DNA of 64,000 nucleotides, from assembly GCF_012726205.1 (NCBI RefSeq), contig NZ_JAASAE010000013.1, positions 1 to 64,000 on the forward strand, given 5' to 3'. The notes beneath the pieces were generated by a model. That model did no database searches, was not told where the DNA came from, and worked only from the letters and a program-made list of their open reading frames with translations. The DNA is from Rhodococcus sp. HNM0569 (GTDB lineage: Bacteria; Actinomycetota; Actinomycetes; Mycobacteriales; Mycobacteriaceae). Positions 46,607 to 54,638 of the stretch are shown here, in pieces (positions within the stretch are counted from its first letter, which is position 1; every line of letters begins with the position of its first letter). Position numbers and translations under genes: made by a program.

Positions 46607-47478
46607 GCGTCGAGACCGTCCCGGCCGACCGCACGGCCGCGCAGCCGGACTCCCGAACGCCCTTGCCGGAATCGAAACCGCGCCGTCGAGACATCGTCGA
46701 ATACTGGCGCAGTTCGCGCGCCGCGGACCTCGTACTGCGTGCGTCGGTGCCACTCGCGATACTCGCGCTGTGGGCTCTCGGGTCGGCTCGCGGTGTCATC
46801 GATCCGAAGCTGTTTCCGTCGCCCGGCGCAGTGTGGTCCGCGTTCGCCGAACTCGTGAAGACCGGCGTGTTGTGGGAAAATCTCACGGTGTCGCTCGGTC
46901 GGGTCGCGGTCGGCTTCGCGCTCGGCGGCGTGCTCGGACTCGCCCTCGGCGCGGCGGCAGGACTGTCCCGGCTGGGCGACCAGTTGATGGACCCCACGCT
47001 GCAGATGCTGCGGACGATCCCAGTTCTCGCGATCACCCCGCTGCTGATCCTGTGGTTCGGGATCGACGAACGACCGAAGATCGTCATCATCGCGGCGGCG
47101 GCACTGTTTCCGCTCTACGTCAACACGCACGGTGGCGTCCGCAATGTCGACCGAAAGGTGATCGAGGCGGGACGTGTGTTCGGTCTGCGCGGCCTCGGTC
47201 TCGTGCGTCAGGTGATCCTGCCGGAAGCGATTCCCTCGATCCTCGTGGGTCTGCGAGTCGCGTTGTCGGTGTCACTTCTCGCGCTGATCGTCGCCGAACT
47301 CAGCAACGCCCCCAAGGGGCTCGGCTTCCTGATGACCTCGGCACAGCAGTACTTCCAGACCGACGTCCTCGTCGTGATCGTGCTCATCTATGCCCTGTGG
47401 GGGCTCGCCGCCGACCTCGTGGTGCGGACGCTCGAGCGGATCCTGCTGCCGTACAAGAGGAGAGGTGGTGGGCGATGA
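46603..47478 (+). CDS. ABC transporter permease (SsuC/TauC-like)
   Basis: The 291-aa protein has a cytosolic N-terminus, six membrane helices and the coupling motif EAGRVFGLRGLGLVRQVILPEAIPSILVGLR. The GTG overlaps the upstream stop. It forms the channel for the preceding binding protein. Confidence 0.9.
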   Translation: MSVETVPADRTAAQPDSRTPLPESKPRRRDIVEYWRSSRAADLVLRASVPLAILALWALGSARGVIDPKLFPSPGAVWSAFAELVKTGVLWENLTVSLGRVAVGFALGGVLGLALGAAAGLSRLGDQLMDPTLQMLRTIPVLAITPLLILWFGIDERPKIVIIAAAALFPLYVNTHGGVRNVDRKVIEAGRVFGLRGLGLVRQVILPEAIPSILVGLRVALSVSLLALIVAELSNAPKGLGFLMTSAQQYFQTDVLVVIVLIYALWGLAADLVVRTLERILLPYKRRGGGR

Positions 47479-48194
47479 TGGTGTCGACTCTCGACACCGG
47501 GGTACACACCGACGGTGTCGTCAAGACATTCGACGGCCGCACCGTGCTGGACGGCGTATCGCTCGACGTGGGCGCGGGCGAGTTCGTCGCGCTACTCGGC
47601 GCGAGCGGCAGTGGTAAGACGACATTCCTGAGGGTGCTCGCGGGACTCGAGGACGCCGACGGGGGAGTTGTGGAAACCCCGGGTGCGCGCACCGTCGTCT
47701 TCCAGGAGCCGCGGCTCGTCGCATCGAAACGAGTCCGGGACAACGTTCTTCTGGGGCAGCGGCGCACACGTGCGACGAAAGACGCCGCGTCGAGCGCGCT
47801 CCATGAGGTCGGTTTGGCGGGCCGCGAACGGTCGTGGCCGACGACGTTGTCGGGCGGCGAAGCGCAGCGCGTCGCGCTCGCCCGTGCGCTGGTGCGAAAG
47901 CCGCGCCTGCTTCTTCTGGACGAGCCGTTCGCGGCCCTCGACGCACTCACTCGGCTCCGGATGCAGGCGCTCGTCGCGAGGCTGTGCCGTCGGCATCGGC
48001 CGTCGGTGCTGCTGGTGACCCACGACATCGACGAGGCGATCCTGCTCGCCGACCGTGTCGCGGTGCTGAAGGACGGTCGCATCACGCTGCTGCGGACGCT
48101 CGAGCAGAGCCGGCCACGCGACCCGGCGACGACCGAGTACCAGCAGTTGCGTCGCGCGCTGCTTGCCGAACTCGGTGTCGGCGCAGTGGCGTGA
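47475..48194 (+). CDS. ABC transporter ATP-binding protein (SsuB/TauB-like)
   Basis: The 239-aa protein has Walker A GASGSGKTT, Q-loop VVFQEPRLV, signature LSGGEAQR and Walker B LLLDEPFAALD, with the H-loop in VTHDIDEA. It overlaps the permease by 4 bp and is the last gene of this operon. It is convergent with an amidase gene. Confidence 0.9.
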   Translation: MMVSTLDTGVHTDGVVKTFDGRTVLDGVSLDVGAGEFVALLGASGSGKTTFLRVLAGLEDADGGVVETPGARTVVFQEPRLVASKRVRDNVLLGQRRTRATKDAASSALHEVGLAGRERSWPTTLSGGEAQRVALARALVRKPRLLLLDEPFAALDALTRLRMQALVARLCRRHRPSVLLVTHDIDEAILLADRVAVLKDGRITLLRTLEQSRPRDPATTEYQQLRRALLAELGVGAVA

Positions 48195-48207
48195 ACCGCC
48201 TGAAGTT

Positions 48208-49626
48208 TCACAGCCGGGGATGGCGCAGGTGGTGCTCGGTGACCGACTGGAAGGCGTGCGCGGCGCGCAGCACCGTCGATTCCGCGAGGTGGTCGCCGAC
48301 GAGCTGACTCGCGAGCGGTGTGCCACGCGACGTGAACCCCGACGTGAAGGTGACGGTCGGCTGCCCCGACATGTCGAACGGCGCCGTGGGCACGACGAGG
48401 TCGGGGTCGGGTGCCTGCGCCATCCGCTGCACCGTGGGTGACGAGATGCCGATGCTCGGCACGAGCACGAGGTCGACCTCGGTGAAGACGCGGCGCATCC
48501 GACCGGTGAACTCGCGGCGGGTTGCCGCCATGCGGGCGAGATCGCGGGCGGTCTGCGCGCGGCCGAACTCGAGGAGCGCGGCCAGGCCCGGGCCGTACTC
48601 TTCGCGACGCTGCGGATACGCCCATTCGTGCGCCGCCGCGGTTTCGACGGCGCACGTCGCCATCCAGTCGGCGCACACCTCGGTGACGTCGGGGAGGGTG
48701 ACGTCGACCGTCTCGTAGCCGAGTTCCTCGAACACCGCGAGCGTCGACAGCACGGTGGCGGTGGTGTCGTCGTCGAACCGGGTCGCGAAGGCCCGATCGA
48801 CGCCGATGCGCAGGGGAGTGCGGTCCACGAGTTCCTCGACGTAGTCTGGCACCACGTCGAGGAGGGCCGTGGGGTCGGCCTCGTCGGGCCCGGCCAGGAC
48901 TGTCAGCATCGCCGCGGCGTCGGCGGCCGAGCGTGCCATCGGACCGATGTGGTCGAGACTCGCGGCGAGTTCGACGGTGCCGTGCCTGCTCACACGCCCC
49001 CATGTCGGCTTGACACCGGTGAGGCCGTTGACGCTCGACGGCATCCGAATCGATCCGCCGGTGTCGGAGCCGATCGCGCCGTAGCAGAGTCCGGCGGCGG
49101 TGGCAGCTCCCGAGCCGCTGGACGAGCTGCCGACCCAGGTGTCGGGGTCCCACGGGTTGAGCGGTGTCGGCAACTCCGGATGGTGATCCATGAACGCACC
49201 CTCGGTCATCCGCAACTTGCCGGTGAGTACGGCCCCCGCCGCCTTCAGTCGCTGCACGACGGTGGCATCGAATGTCGGGACGAAGTCGCGCATCACGCGC
49301 GTGCCCGCCGCGGTGGTGACGCCCGCGGTGTAGCAGAGATCCTTGACCGCGAGCGGAACCCCGTGCAGCGGACCGCGATACGTGCCGTGCGCGATTTCGT
49401 CGGCAGCCGTCGTCGCGGCGGAGAGTGCGGCATCGGGCGTCACGACTACGTAGCTCTGCAGTGTCGGATCGAGACGTTCGATGCGTTCGAGGATGTGCTG
49501 GGTGAGCTCGACGGGCGAGAGCTCACGGCGTTCGATCAGACTCGCGACGTCGGCCAATCCGAGGAATGCGAGCGCGTCCCCTCCACGGTCCTCGGAATGC
49601 TTCGGAGCGGCACTGCCGGCAGTCAT
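48208..49626 (-). CDS. Amidase signature enzyme (1)
   Basis: The 472-aa protein has the Ser-cisSer-Lys triad: Lys95 in PLAVKDLCYT, cis-Ser about 168-169 in WVGSSSSGSGAAT and nucleophile Ser192 in GSDTGGSIRMPSS. It hydrolyses an amide to acid and ammonia; specificity is unreadable. ATG follows GAGGAGG. It is the second gene of a leftward operon with the racemase-like gene at 49652, downstream of operator site 2. Confidence 0.88.
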   Translation of the reverse strand: MTAGSAAPKHSEDRGGDALAFLGLADVASLIERRELSPVELTQHILERIERLDPTLQSYVVVTPDAALSAATTAADEIAHGTYRGPLHGVPLAVKDLCYTAGVTTAAGTRVMRDFVPTFDATVVQRLKAAGAVLTGKLRMTEGAFMDHHPELPTPLNPWDPDTWVGSSSSGSGAATAAGLCYGAIGSDTGGSIRMPSSVNGLTGVKPTWGRVSRHGTVELAASLDHIGPMARSAADAAAMLTVLAGPDEADPTALLDVVPDYVEELVDRTPLRIGVDRAFATRFDDDTTATVLSTLAVFEELGYETVDVTLPDVTEVCADWMATCAVETAAAHEWAYPQRREEYGPGLAALLEFGRAQTARDLARMAATRREFTGRMRRVFTEVDLVLVPSIGISSPTVQRMAQAPDPDLVVPTAPFDMSGQPTVTFTSGFTSRGTPLASQLVGDHLAESTVLRAAHAFQSVTEHHLRHPRL

Positions 49627-49651
49627 GGCGACCTCCTCGAGTCGGTCTCGG

Positions 49652-50395
49652 CTACACCGATTCCCGGGCGCGGAACAGGGCACCCAACCGCGGCCGGGCG
49701 AGCGGCGCGCCGACCAGACGCAGAGCCTCCCACACCGACACCTGGTTCGCGGTGAGAACGGGTTTGCCGACATGCGCGTCGAGCGCGTCGAGATGCTCGG
49801 CGGTGTGGAAGGCCGTGTCCGGAAGCAGCACGGCCTGCGCGCGCGGATGATCGCCGGACTCGGCGATCGCGAACAGCCGTGCGCGGTCGAACGTGCCGAC
49901 CTCGGCCGCAGTGATCACCTCGTGGCTCGCGACGTGCACGACCTCGACGCCCGTGGCACGCAGGAACTCGCAGAACAGCGACGCGACGTCGGCGGGATAG
50001 GTGGCCGCGATCGACACGGTGTCGATGCCCCGCGCGCGCAGTGCGTGCGCGAACGCGAGCGACGTGCTGGACGCGGGGACGCCTGCGTGCCGGGCGAGCG
50101 CGTCGGCCTGCGCGTGCGCGCCGTCCCAGCCGTAGCAGAAGCTGCCGCTCGTGCAGGTCCACACGAGTGCGTCGACGGCCCCCGCCTCGTCGGCACCGGC
50201 CGCGAGGAGATCGTCCCGGCCCCAGTCGCGCAACTGCTCGACGTGGTGGGCGTCGACGTTCATGAGCGTGTGGGTGACGGGCAGTGCGACGTCACCGCCG
50301 AGGAGCGTCTCGAAACGCGGGAAGTCGTCCTCGGCCGAGTGACCGGGGTAGAGCATTCCGACGGCCGGTGCGGAGCTTTCCGGGGTGGCGGACAT
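49652..50395 (-). CDS. Asp/Glu racemase-superfamily protein, maleate-isomerase-like, lacking the second cysteine
   Basis: The 247-aa protein is a paralogue of the one at 51750-52586; both share CTSGSF and KPVLTANQVSVW.ALR. The first catalytic cysteine is present (C81 in VWTCTSGSF). Where the paralogue has SCTNLR, this one has VLLPDTAFHT, with no cysteine (D193). Maleate isomerases and Asp/Glu racemases use two cysteines, so a one-Cys enzyme must do different chemistry or be inactive. ATG follows CGGAGGTGTC. Confidence 0.75.
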   Translation of the reverse strand: MSATPESSAPAVGMLYPGHSAEDDFPRFETLLGGDVALPVTHTLMNVDAHHVEQLRDWGRDDLLAAGADEAGAVDALVWTCTSGSFCYGWDGAHAQADALARHAGVPASSTSLAFAHALRARGIDTVSIAATYPADVASLFCEFLRATGVEVVHVASHEVITAAEVGTFDRARLFAIAESGDHPRAQAVLLPDTAFHTAEHLDALDAHVGKPVLTANQVSVWEALRLVGAPLARPRLGALFRARESV

Positions 50396-50412
50396 GACAC
50401 CTCCGTTGCATG

Positions 50413-50424
50413 ATTGTCGACAAT
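50413..50424. promoter_or_regulatory. GntR/FCD operator, site 2 (divergent racemase-like/DUF3830 promoters)
   Basis: ATTGTCGACAAT is a perfect 12-bp palindrome with the same half-site as sites 1 and 3. It lies 17 bp upstream of the leftward gene and 63 bp upstream of the rightward DUF3830 gene, overlapping a possible leftward -10 (TACATT). Confidence 0.7.
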
Positions 50425-50487
50425 GTACAGCGGGCCGGACGGCGGCGCAGTGCGCGAGGGCCGGGCCTCGGGCATCGAGGAGACACC

Positions 50488-50991
50488 ATGACGCGCTACA
50501 TCGACATCACACTGACCAAGCGTGGCGTGGGCTGTGTGGCGAAGCTGCTCGACAGCGAGGCGCCTCGCACGTGCGACGCGGTGTGGAGCGCTCTGCCGCT
50601 CGGCGTCGACGCCTTCCATGCGAAGTATGCGCGCAACGAGATCTACACGCTCGTCGATGCCTTCGCCGACGAGGAACCGGGGCTCGAGAACCCCACGATC
50701 ACCCCGATTCCCGGCGACGTCATGTATTTCGAGTTCGCGCCGTGGCAGCTCACGCCGAGTTCGCACGGTTACGGCGACGCCGGCACGCCCGCACAGGGCA
50801 AGATCGATCTCGCGGTGTTCTACGGGCGCAACAACCTCCTGCTCAATGCGGACTTCGGGTTCGTGCCCGGCACAGTGTTCGCGACCATCGTCCGTGGTCT
50901 GGACGAGATCGCCGCGGCCGCGAACGACCTGTGGCTGCGGGGCGTCGAGGGCGAGGTGCTCCGATTCGACCGCCACGACGGGGAGCTCTGA
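50488..50991 (+). CDS. DUF3830 family (cyclophilin-like fold) protein
   Basis: The 167-aa protein (MTRYIDITLTKRGVGCVAKLLDSEAPRT...) has a beta-rich body with DVMYFEFAPWQL and IDLAVFYGRNNLLL. It matches my memory of DUF3830, a cyclophilin-like family often next to amidases and Asp/Glu racemases in catabolic loci. Its biochemical role is not established to my knowledge. ATG follows GAGGAGA. It is divergent from the racemase-like/amidase operon, under operator site 2. Confidence 0.65.
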   Translation: MTRYIDITLTKRGVGCVAKLLDSEAPRTCDAVWSALPLGVDAFHAKYARNEIYTLVDAFADEEPGLENPTITPIPGDVMYFEFAPWQLTPSSHGYGDAGTPAQGKIDLAVFYGRNNLLLNADFGFVPGTVFATIVRGLDEIAAAANDLWLRGVEGEVLRFDRHDGEL

Positions 50992-51039
50992 CGGGCAGGC
51001 GGGGACGACCGGCAGCGGCGTGCCGCCCACACTGGGTGC

Positions 51040-51729
51040 ATGGTTGCCGGACTGCGTGCGCTCACGGTCGACATCGACACCGGCCGGTGGGCCGGGACGG
51101 TCCTCGAGAATGTAAATCTGGAGGTAACCTCCGGGCACGTCACTGCGGTGCTCGGCGGTCCCGGCGACGGCAAGACGATGGTCGCCCGGGCGCTGACCGG
51201 GCGCCTGCCCGAGACCGCGTGCGTCACGGGTGAAGTCGTGGTCGACGGGCGGGTCGCGTACGTGCCACAGGACGGCATCGACGCTTTCGCGCCGGATCGG
51301 TCGGTCGCCGACCAACTCGACGAGCTCGCACAGCTCTACGGCAAGGGGAGTGTCGAGGACGCCTGCCGGGCCGCGTGCTATCCGCTCGATGCGGCAGAGC
51401 TGTTTCCCCGGCACAATTCGGCGGGCCAGATACAGCGTGCGGCCCTCGCCGCTGCGCTGGCCACCGACCCCGACGTGCTCGTCGCCGACGGACCTACGGC
51501 GTCGTTGGACCGCGGCGCTGCCCTCTGGGTGTGGCGTTCGCTGCGTCGCTGCGCCGACGACGGTGCCGCGCTGCTCGTCGTCACGCACGACGTGCCGCTT
51601 CTCGTCGCCACAGGGTTCGCGGACCGTGTCGTCGTGCTGGAAGCCGGTCGTGTGCTCGCCGACGGGCCGCTCGCGGAGGTATCCGCCGTCGCCGATCCTC
51701 GCGTGCAGAGCTACTTTCGCGCGTGCTGA
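51040..51729 (+). CDS. Orphan ABC-type ATPase with degenerate catalytic motifs
   Basis: The 229-aa protein resembles Dpp/Opp-type ATPases. Walker A is GGPGDGKT (39-46), the Q-loop VPQDGIDAF, the signature a diverged NSAGQ (126-130) in place of LSGGQ, and Walker B VLVADGPTASLD, where the catalytic Glu is Gly151. The H-loop His is kept (VTHDVP). No permease or binding protein is adjacent. It lies 48 bp after the DUF3830 gene, probably in one operon. It may bind but not hydrolyse ATP efficiently. Confidence 0.7.
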   Translation: MVAGLRALTVDIDTGRWAGTVLENVNLEVTSGHVTAVLGGPGDGKTMVARALTGRLPETACVTGEVVVDGRVAYVPQDGIDAFAPDRSVADQLDELAQLYGKGSVEDACRAACYPLDAAELFPRHNSAGQIQRAALAAALATDPDVLVADGPTASLDRGAALWVWRSLRRCADDGAALLVVTHDVPLLVATGFADRVVVLEAGRVLADGPLAEVSAVADPRVQSYFRAC

Positions 51730-51749
51730 CGGCTCGGGTCGTCGGGGCC

Positions 51750-52586
51750 TCACGCGGTCCGTTGGCCCGAGTCCCCGGCGTGCGCGACACCGTCCCCGAC
51801 GCCCGCGGGCAGCGCGGACACGGTGGCGAGACGCTCGTGGCCTTCCCGGGCGGCGGCGAACAACCATTGTTTCGATGTGGGTGGCTCGAGCCCGGCCGCG
51901 CGCAGCGCCGCCCACACGGACACCTGATTCGCGGTGAGCACGGGTTTGCCGAGTTCGCTCTCGAAGCGACGGATCAACCCGTAGGTGCGCAGGTTGGTGC
52001 AGCTGACGAACACCGCGTCCGCGTCCGGACGGTCGGCGTCGAACACCAGTCGGCGCACGGTGGCCGCGTCCACCTCCCAGATGCGTTCGTCGATACCGAG
52101 ACCCGCGCCGCCCACCACGTCGAGCCCGGCCTCGTGGAGGAATTCGTGCAGCTTGGCGGTCACATTGTCCAGGTACGGGGTGGCCACCGCGAGCCGTCGG
52201 ACGCCGAGTGCACTGGTGGCCTCGACGAGCGCGCCGGACGTGGTGACCGCTGCCCGCGCGCCTGCCGCGATCATCGTCTCGCGCATCGCCCGCTCGCCGT
52301 CGACTCCACGCACGAAGCTGCCCGACGTGCACAGGTACAGAACGACGTCGGGGTCGGTAGTGAGCAGCGCCCGGGTGCCGGACGCGAGGGTATTCGCGTC
52401 GCTGACGCCCTCGGCCATCTCGACGGTGGACGGCAGGCCCAGTTGGGCAGTGCGGGTGAGTAGCAGGTTCGCGCGCGTGGGCGTCCACTTCCAGAGCTCG
52501 CGGTCGAGCGCGAAGTCGTACGGGGCGATCACTCCGATGTAGCGCTGTCGCCCGGGTGCCCTGCGTGTCGGTGTTGCCTTGTTCAT
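51750..52586 (-). CDS. Asp/Glu racemase-superfamily protein, maleate cis-trans isomerase-like
   Basis: The 278-aa protein has both expected cysteines: C86 in LYLCTSGSF and C196 in VSCTNLR, plus KPVLTANQVSVWAALRAAG. Family reactions include maleate isomerisation, hydantoin or amino-acid racemisation and arylmalonate decarboxylation. It is divergent from the second amidase, with operator site 3 centred about 20 bp upstream of its ATG. A role as isomerase or racemase acting with the amidase is inferred. Confidence 0.82.
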   Translation of the reverse strand: MNKATPTRRAPGRQRYIGVIAPYDFALDRELWKWTPTRANLLLTRTAQLGLPSTVEMAEGVSDANTLASGTRALLTTDPDVVLYLCTSGSFVRGVDGERAMRETMIAAGARAAVTTSGALVEATSALGVRRLAVATPYLDNVTAKLHEFLHEAGLDVVGGAGLGIDERIWEVDAATVRRLVFDADRPDADAVFVSCTNLRTYGLIRRFESELGKPVLTANQVSVWAALRAAGLEPPTSKQWLFAAAREGHERLATVSALPAGVGDGVAHAGDSGQRTA

Positions 52587-52600
52587 CGGTCCACCCCACA

Positions 52601-52612
52601 ATTGTTGACAAT
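52601..52612. promoter_or_regulatory. GntR/FCD operator, site 3 (divergent racemase-like/amidase promoters)
   Basis: ATTGTTGACAAT is identical to the core of site 1. It lies 14 bp from the leftward start and 82 bp from the rightward start, in the only intergenic space between the genes. Confidence 0.7.
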
Positions 52613-52694
52613 CTACTATCGAAGGCGCGATCGTCGAACGATCGATTTCCGCTGTCGACGTAGTTTCCGGCTCTGAGGCGAAGGAAGTGTTCCA

Positions 52695-54176
52695 GTGTCC
52701 CTGAATCGCGAGTTGACCGACAATTTCGTTGTGACCGACGATCTCGACGTGACCCGGAACCGGGGAGGACTCGCGGACTCGACCGCCACCGAACTGGTGG
52801 CCGCGTACCGGAGGGGCGAGGTCTCGCCGGTGGAGGCAACGCAGGCAGTGCTGGAACGCATCGATCTCCGTGACAACACTGTCAATTCCTATTGTCTCCG
52901 CGACGACGCGTTCGCGCTAGAGGAAGCCCGGAAGTCGGCCGAACGCTGGGCGGTGGGCGAGCCGTACGGCCCGCTCGACGGCGTGCCGACGTCGGTCAAG
53001 GACATCTTCCTCACCGCGGGCTGGCCGACGCTGCGTGGTTCCCGGACGATCGATCCGAACCAGCCGTGGACTGTCGACGCGCCCGCCGTCGCGCGGATCC
53101 GCGAGGCGGGTGCCGTCATCGTCGGCAAGACCACGACCCCCGAGTTCGCGTGGAAGGGGGTCACCGACAGTCCGCTCACGGGCATCACCCGCAATCCGTG
53201 GAATCCGGCGACGACCTCGGGCGGGTCGAGCGGCGGCGGCGCGGCCGCGGTGGCCGCGGGCATGGGGCCGCTCGCGCTCGGCACCGACGGCGGTGGATCC
53301 GTCCGCATCCCGGGCAGCTTCTGCGGTGTGGTGGGCTACAAGGCGACCTACGGTGCGGTGCCGCTGTATCCGTCGAGTCCGTTCGGCACGCTCGCGCACG
53401 CGGGTCCGATGTCCCGCACCGTCGCCGACGCAGCACTGCTGCTCGACGCGATCACCGGATTCGACTCGCGGGACTGGTCCGCCCTGCCGCCGCCCGCGCG
53501 CAGCTACGCGGAGACGACGATCGCGACGGGTGAGCGGCCGCTGGCCGGCCTGCGCGTCGCGTACAGCGGGACACTCGGATTCGTCGACGTCGACCCCGAG
53601 GTCGCCCGCGTGGTCGAGCGTGCGGTGGGGGTGCTCGCGGAGCTCGGTGCCGACGTCGTCGCGATCGACCCCGGGATCGTCGACGAAGTCTGGGCGTTCG
53701 AATGCTTGTGGTTCGCAGGCGCAGCGAAGGCCACCGAGCATCTCACCGACCAGGAGCGCGCACTGCTCGAACCCGCGCTCGCGGAGATCTGTGCCCAGGG
53801 CCGCGCCTATTCGGCGCAGGACTACCTCGAGGCGACGGCCCGGCGCATGGCGCTCGGCGTGCACATGGGTGCATTCCACGAGACCTACGACCTGTTGGTC
53901 ACCCCGACCATGCCGATCGTCGCGTTCGATGCAGGCGCCGAGGTGCCACCCGGGTCCGCGCACACGCGATGGACGAGCTGGACGCCGTTCACCTACCCCT
54001 TCAATCTCACCCAGCAACCCGCGCTCTCGGTGCCGTGTGGATTCTCGGCGACGGGCATGCCGATCGGTATGCAGATCGTGGGGGCACGGCACGACGACGT
54101 GCGCGTGCTCCGTGCGGGCCGCGCGTACGAGGACGCGACCGGCTGGTGGATGCGCACGCCGCGCTGGGAGCGCTGA
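52695..54176 (+). CDS. Amidase signature enzyme (2)
   Basis: The 493-aa protein has the triad Lys102 (TSVKDIFLT), cis-Ser about 177-178 (TSGGSSGGGAA) and nucleophile Ser201 (GTDGGGSVRIPGS). It differs enough from the first amidase (at 48208) to suggest a different substrate or position in the same pathway. The GTG start follows AAGGAAG. It is divergent from the racemase-like gene across operator site 3. Confidence 0.88.
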   Translation: MSLNRELTDNFVVTDDLDVTRNRGGLADSTATELVAAYRRGEVSPVEATQAVLERIDLRDNTVNSYCLRDDAFALEEARKSAERWAVGEPYGPLDGVPTSVKDIFLTAGWPTLRGSRTIDPNQPWTVDAPAVARIREAGAVIVGKTTTPEFAWKGVTDSPLTGITRNPWNPATTSGGSSGGGAAAVAAGMGPLALGTDGGGSVRIPGSFCGVVGYKATYGAVPLYPSSPFGTLAHAGPMSRTVADAALLLDAITGFDSRDWSALPPPARSYAETTIATGERPLAGLRVAYSGTLGFVDVDPEVARVVERAVGVLAELGADVVAIDPGIVDEVWAFECLWFAGAAKATEHLTDQERALLEPALAEICAQGRAYSAQDYLEATARRMALGVHMGAFHETYDLLVTPTMPIVAFDAGAEVPPGSAHTRWTSWTPFTYPFNLTQQPALSVPCGFSATGMPIGMQIVGARHDDVRVLRAGRAYEDATGWWMRTPRWER

Positions 54177-54191
54177 CCGGAACGGGCGAGA

Positions 54192-54482
54192 TCAGTGCCC
54201 CACCTGGTCGGTGAGGTCTCGGCCTTCGTCGTGCTTGACCTTGCGGTGGCGCAGCAGTACGTAGCCGAGCCCGCCGACCATCAGGATTCCGAACACGATG
54301 CCGGACACCACGGCCCAGCCTGCGAATCCGTAGCCGAGGGCGACGAGGAACATCCCGAGCACTGCGATGCCTGCGCCGATCATGACGAATCCGGGGTAGC
54401 CACCCTCGTCCGCCATCGCCTCGCCCGCGTGGCCACGCACGAGTTGTCTCTGATTCCAGCCGTACGCACGGGTGACAGTCAT
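54192..54482 (-). CDS. Small two-helix membrane protein
   Basis: The 96-aa protein has two membrane helices (GFVMIGAGIAVLGMFLVALGYGF and VVSGIVFGILMVGGLGYVLL) and a basic, then acidic, C-terminus. The N-terminus (MTVTRAYGWNQRQLVRGHAGE) vaguely recalls stress-related UsfY-type proteins, but this is weak. ATG follows GAGGAGG. It is convergent with the second amidase. Confidence 0.6.
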   Translation of the reverse strand: MTVTRAYGWNQRQLVRGHAGEAMADEGGYPGFVMIGAGIAVLGMFLVALGYGFAGWAVVSGIVFGILMVGGLGYVLLRHRKVKHDEGRDLTDQVGH

Positions 54483-54638
54483 TTCCGTACCTCCTCGTGA
54501 TGGCGATCACGGCGGTCTGTACCACCACGGTAGCCCAGCGCGAACGCACGTCTCGTGACTTTCCCCAAGGACCCGCGGGACACCGCGACAATGTGTGTAC
54601 CGTCGAATCGAACACATCGGAAAGGGGAGACGACAGCT

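Noticed and set aside
51750-52586. Assignment as maleate isomerase of a nicotinate pathway
   Set aside because: No nicotinate hydroxylase, dihydroxypyridine dioxygenase or N-formylmaleamate deformylase genes are in the window, so only a family-level call is made.
50260-52839. An 859-codon minus-strand open frame spanning the DUF3830 and ATPase genes and operator sites
   Set aside because: It crosses two promoter regions and several recognisable genes in other frames; composition is shadow-like.
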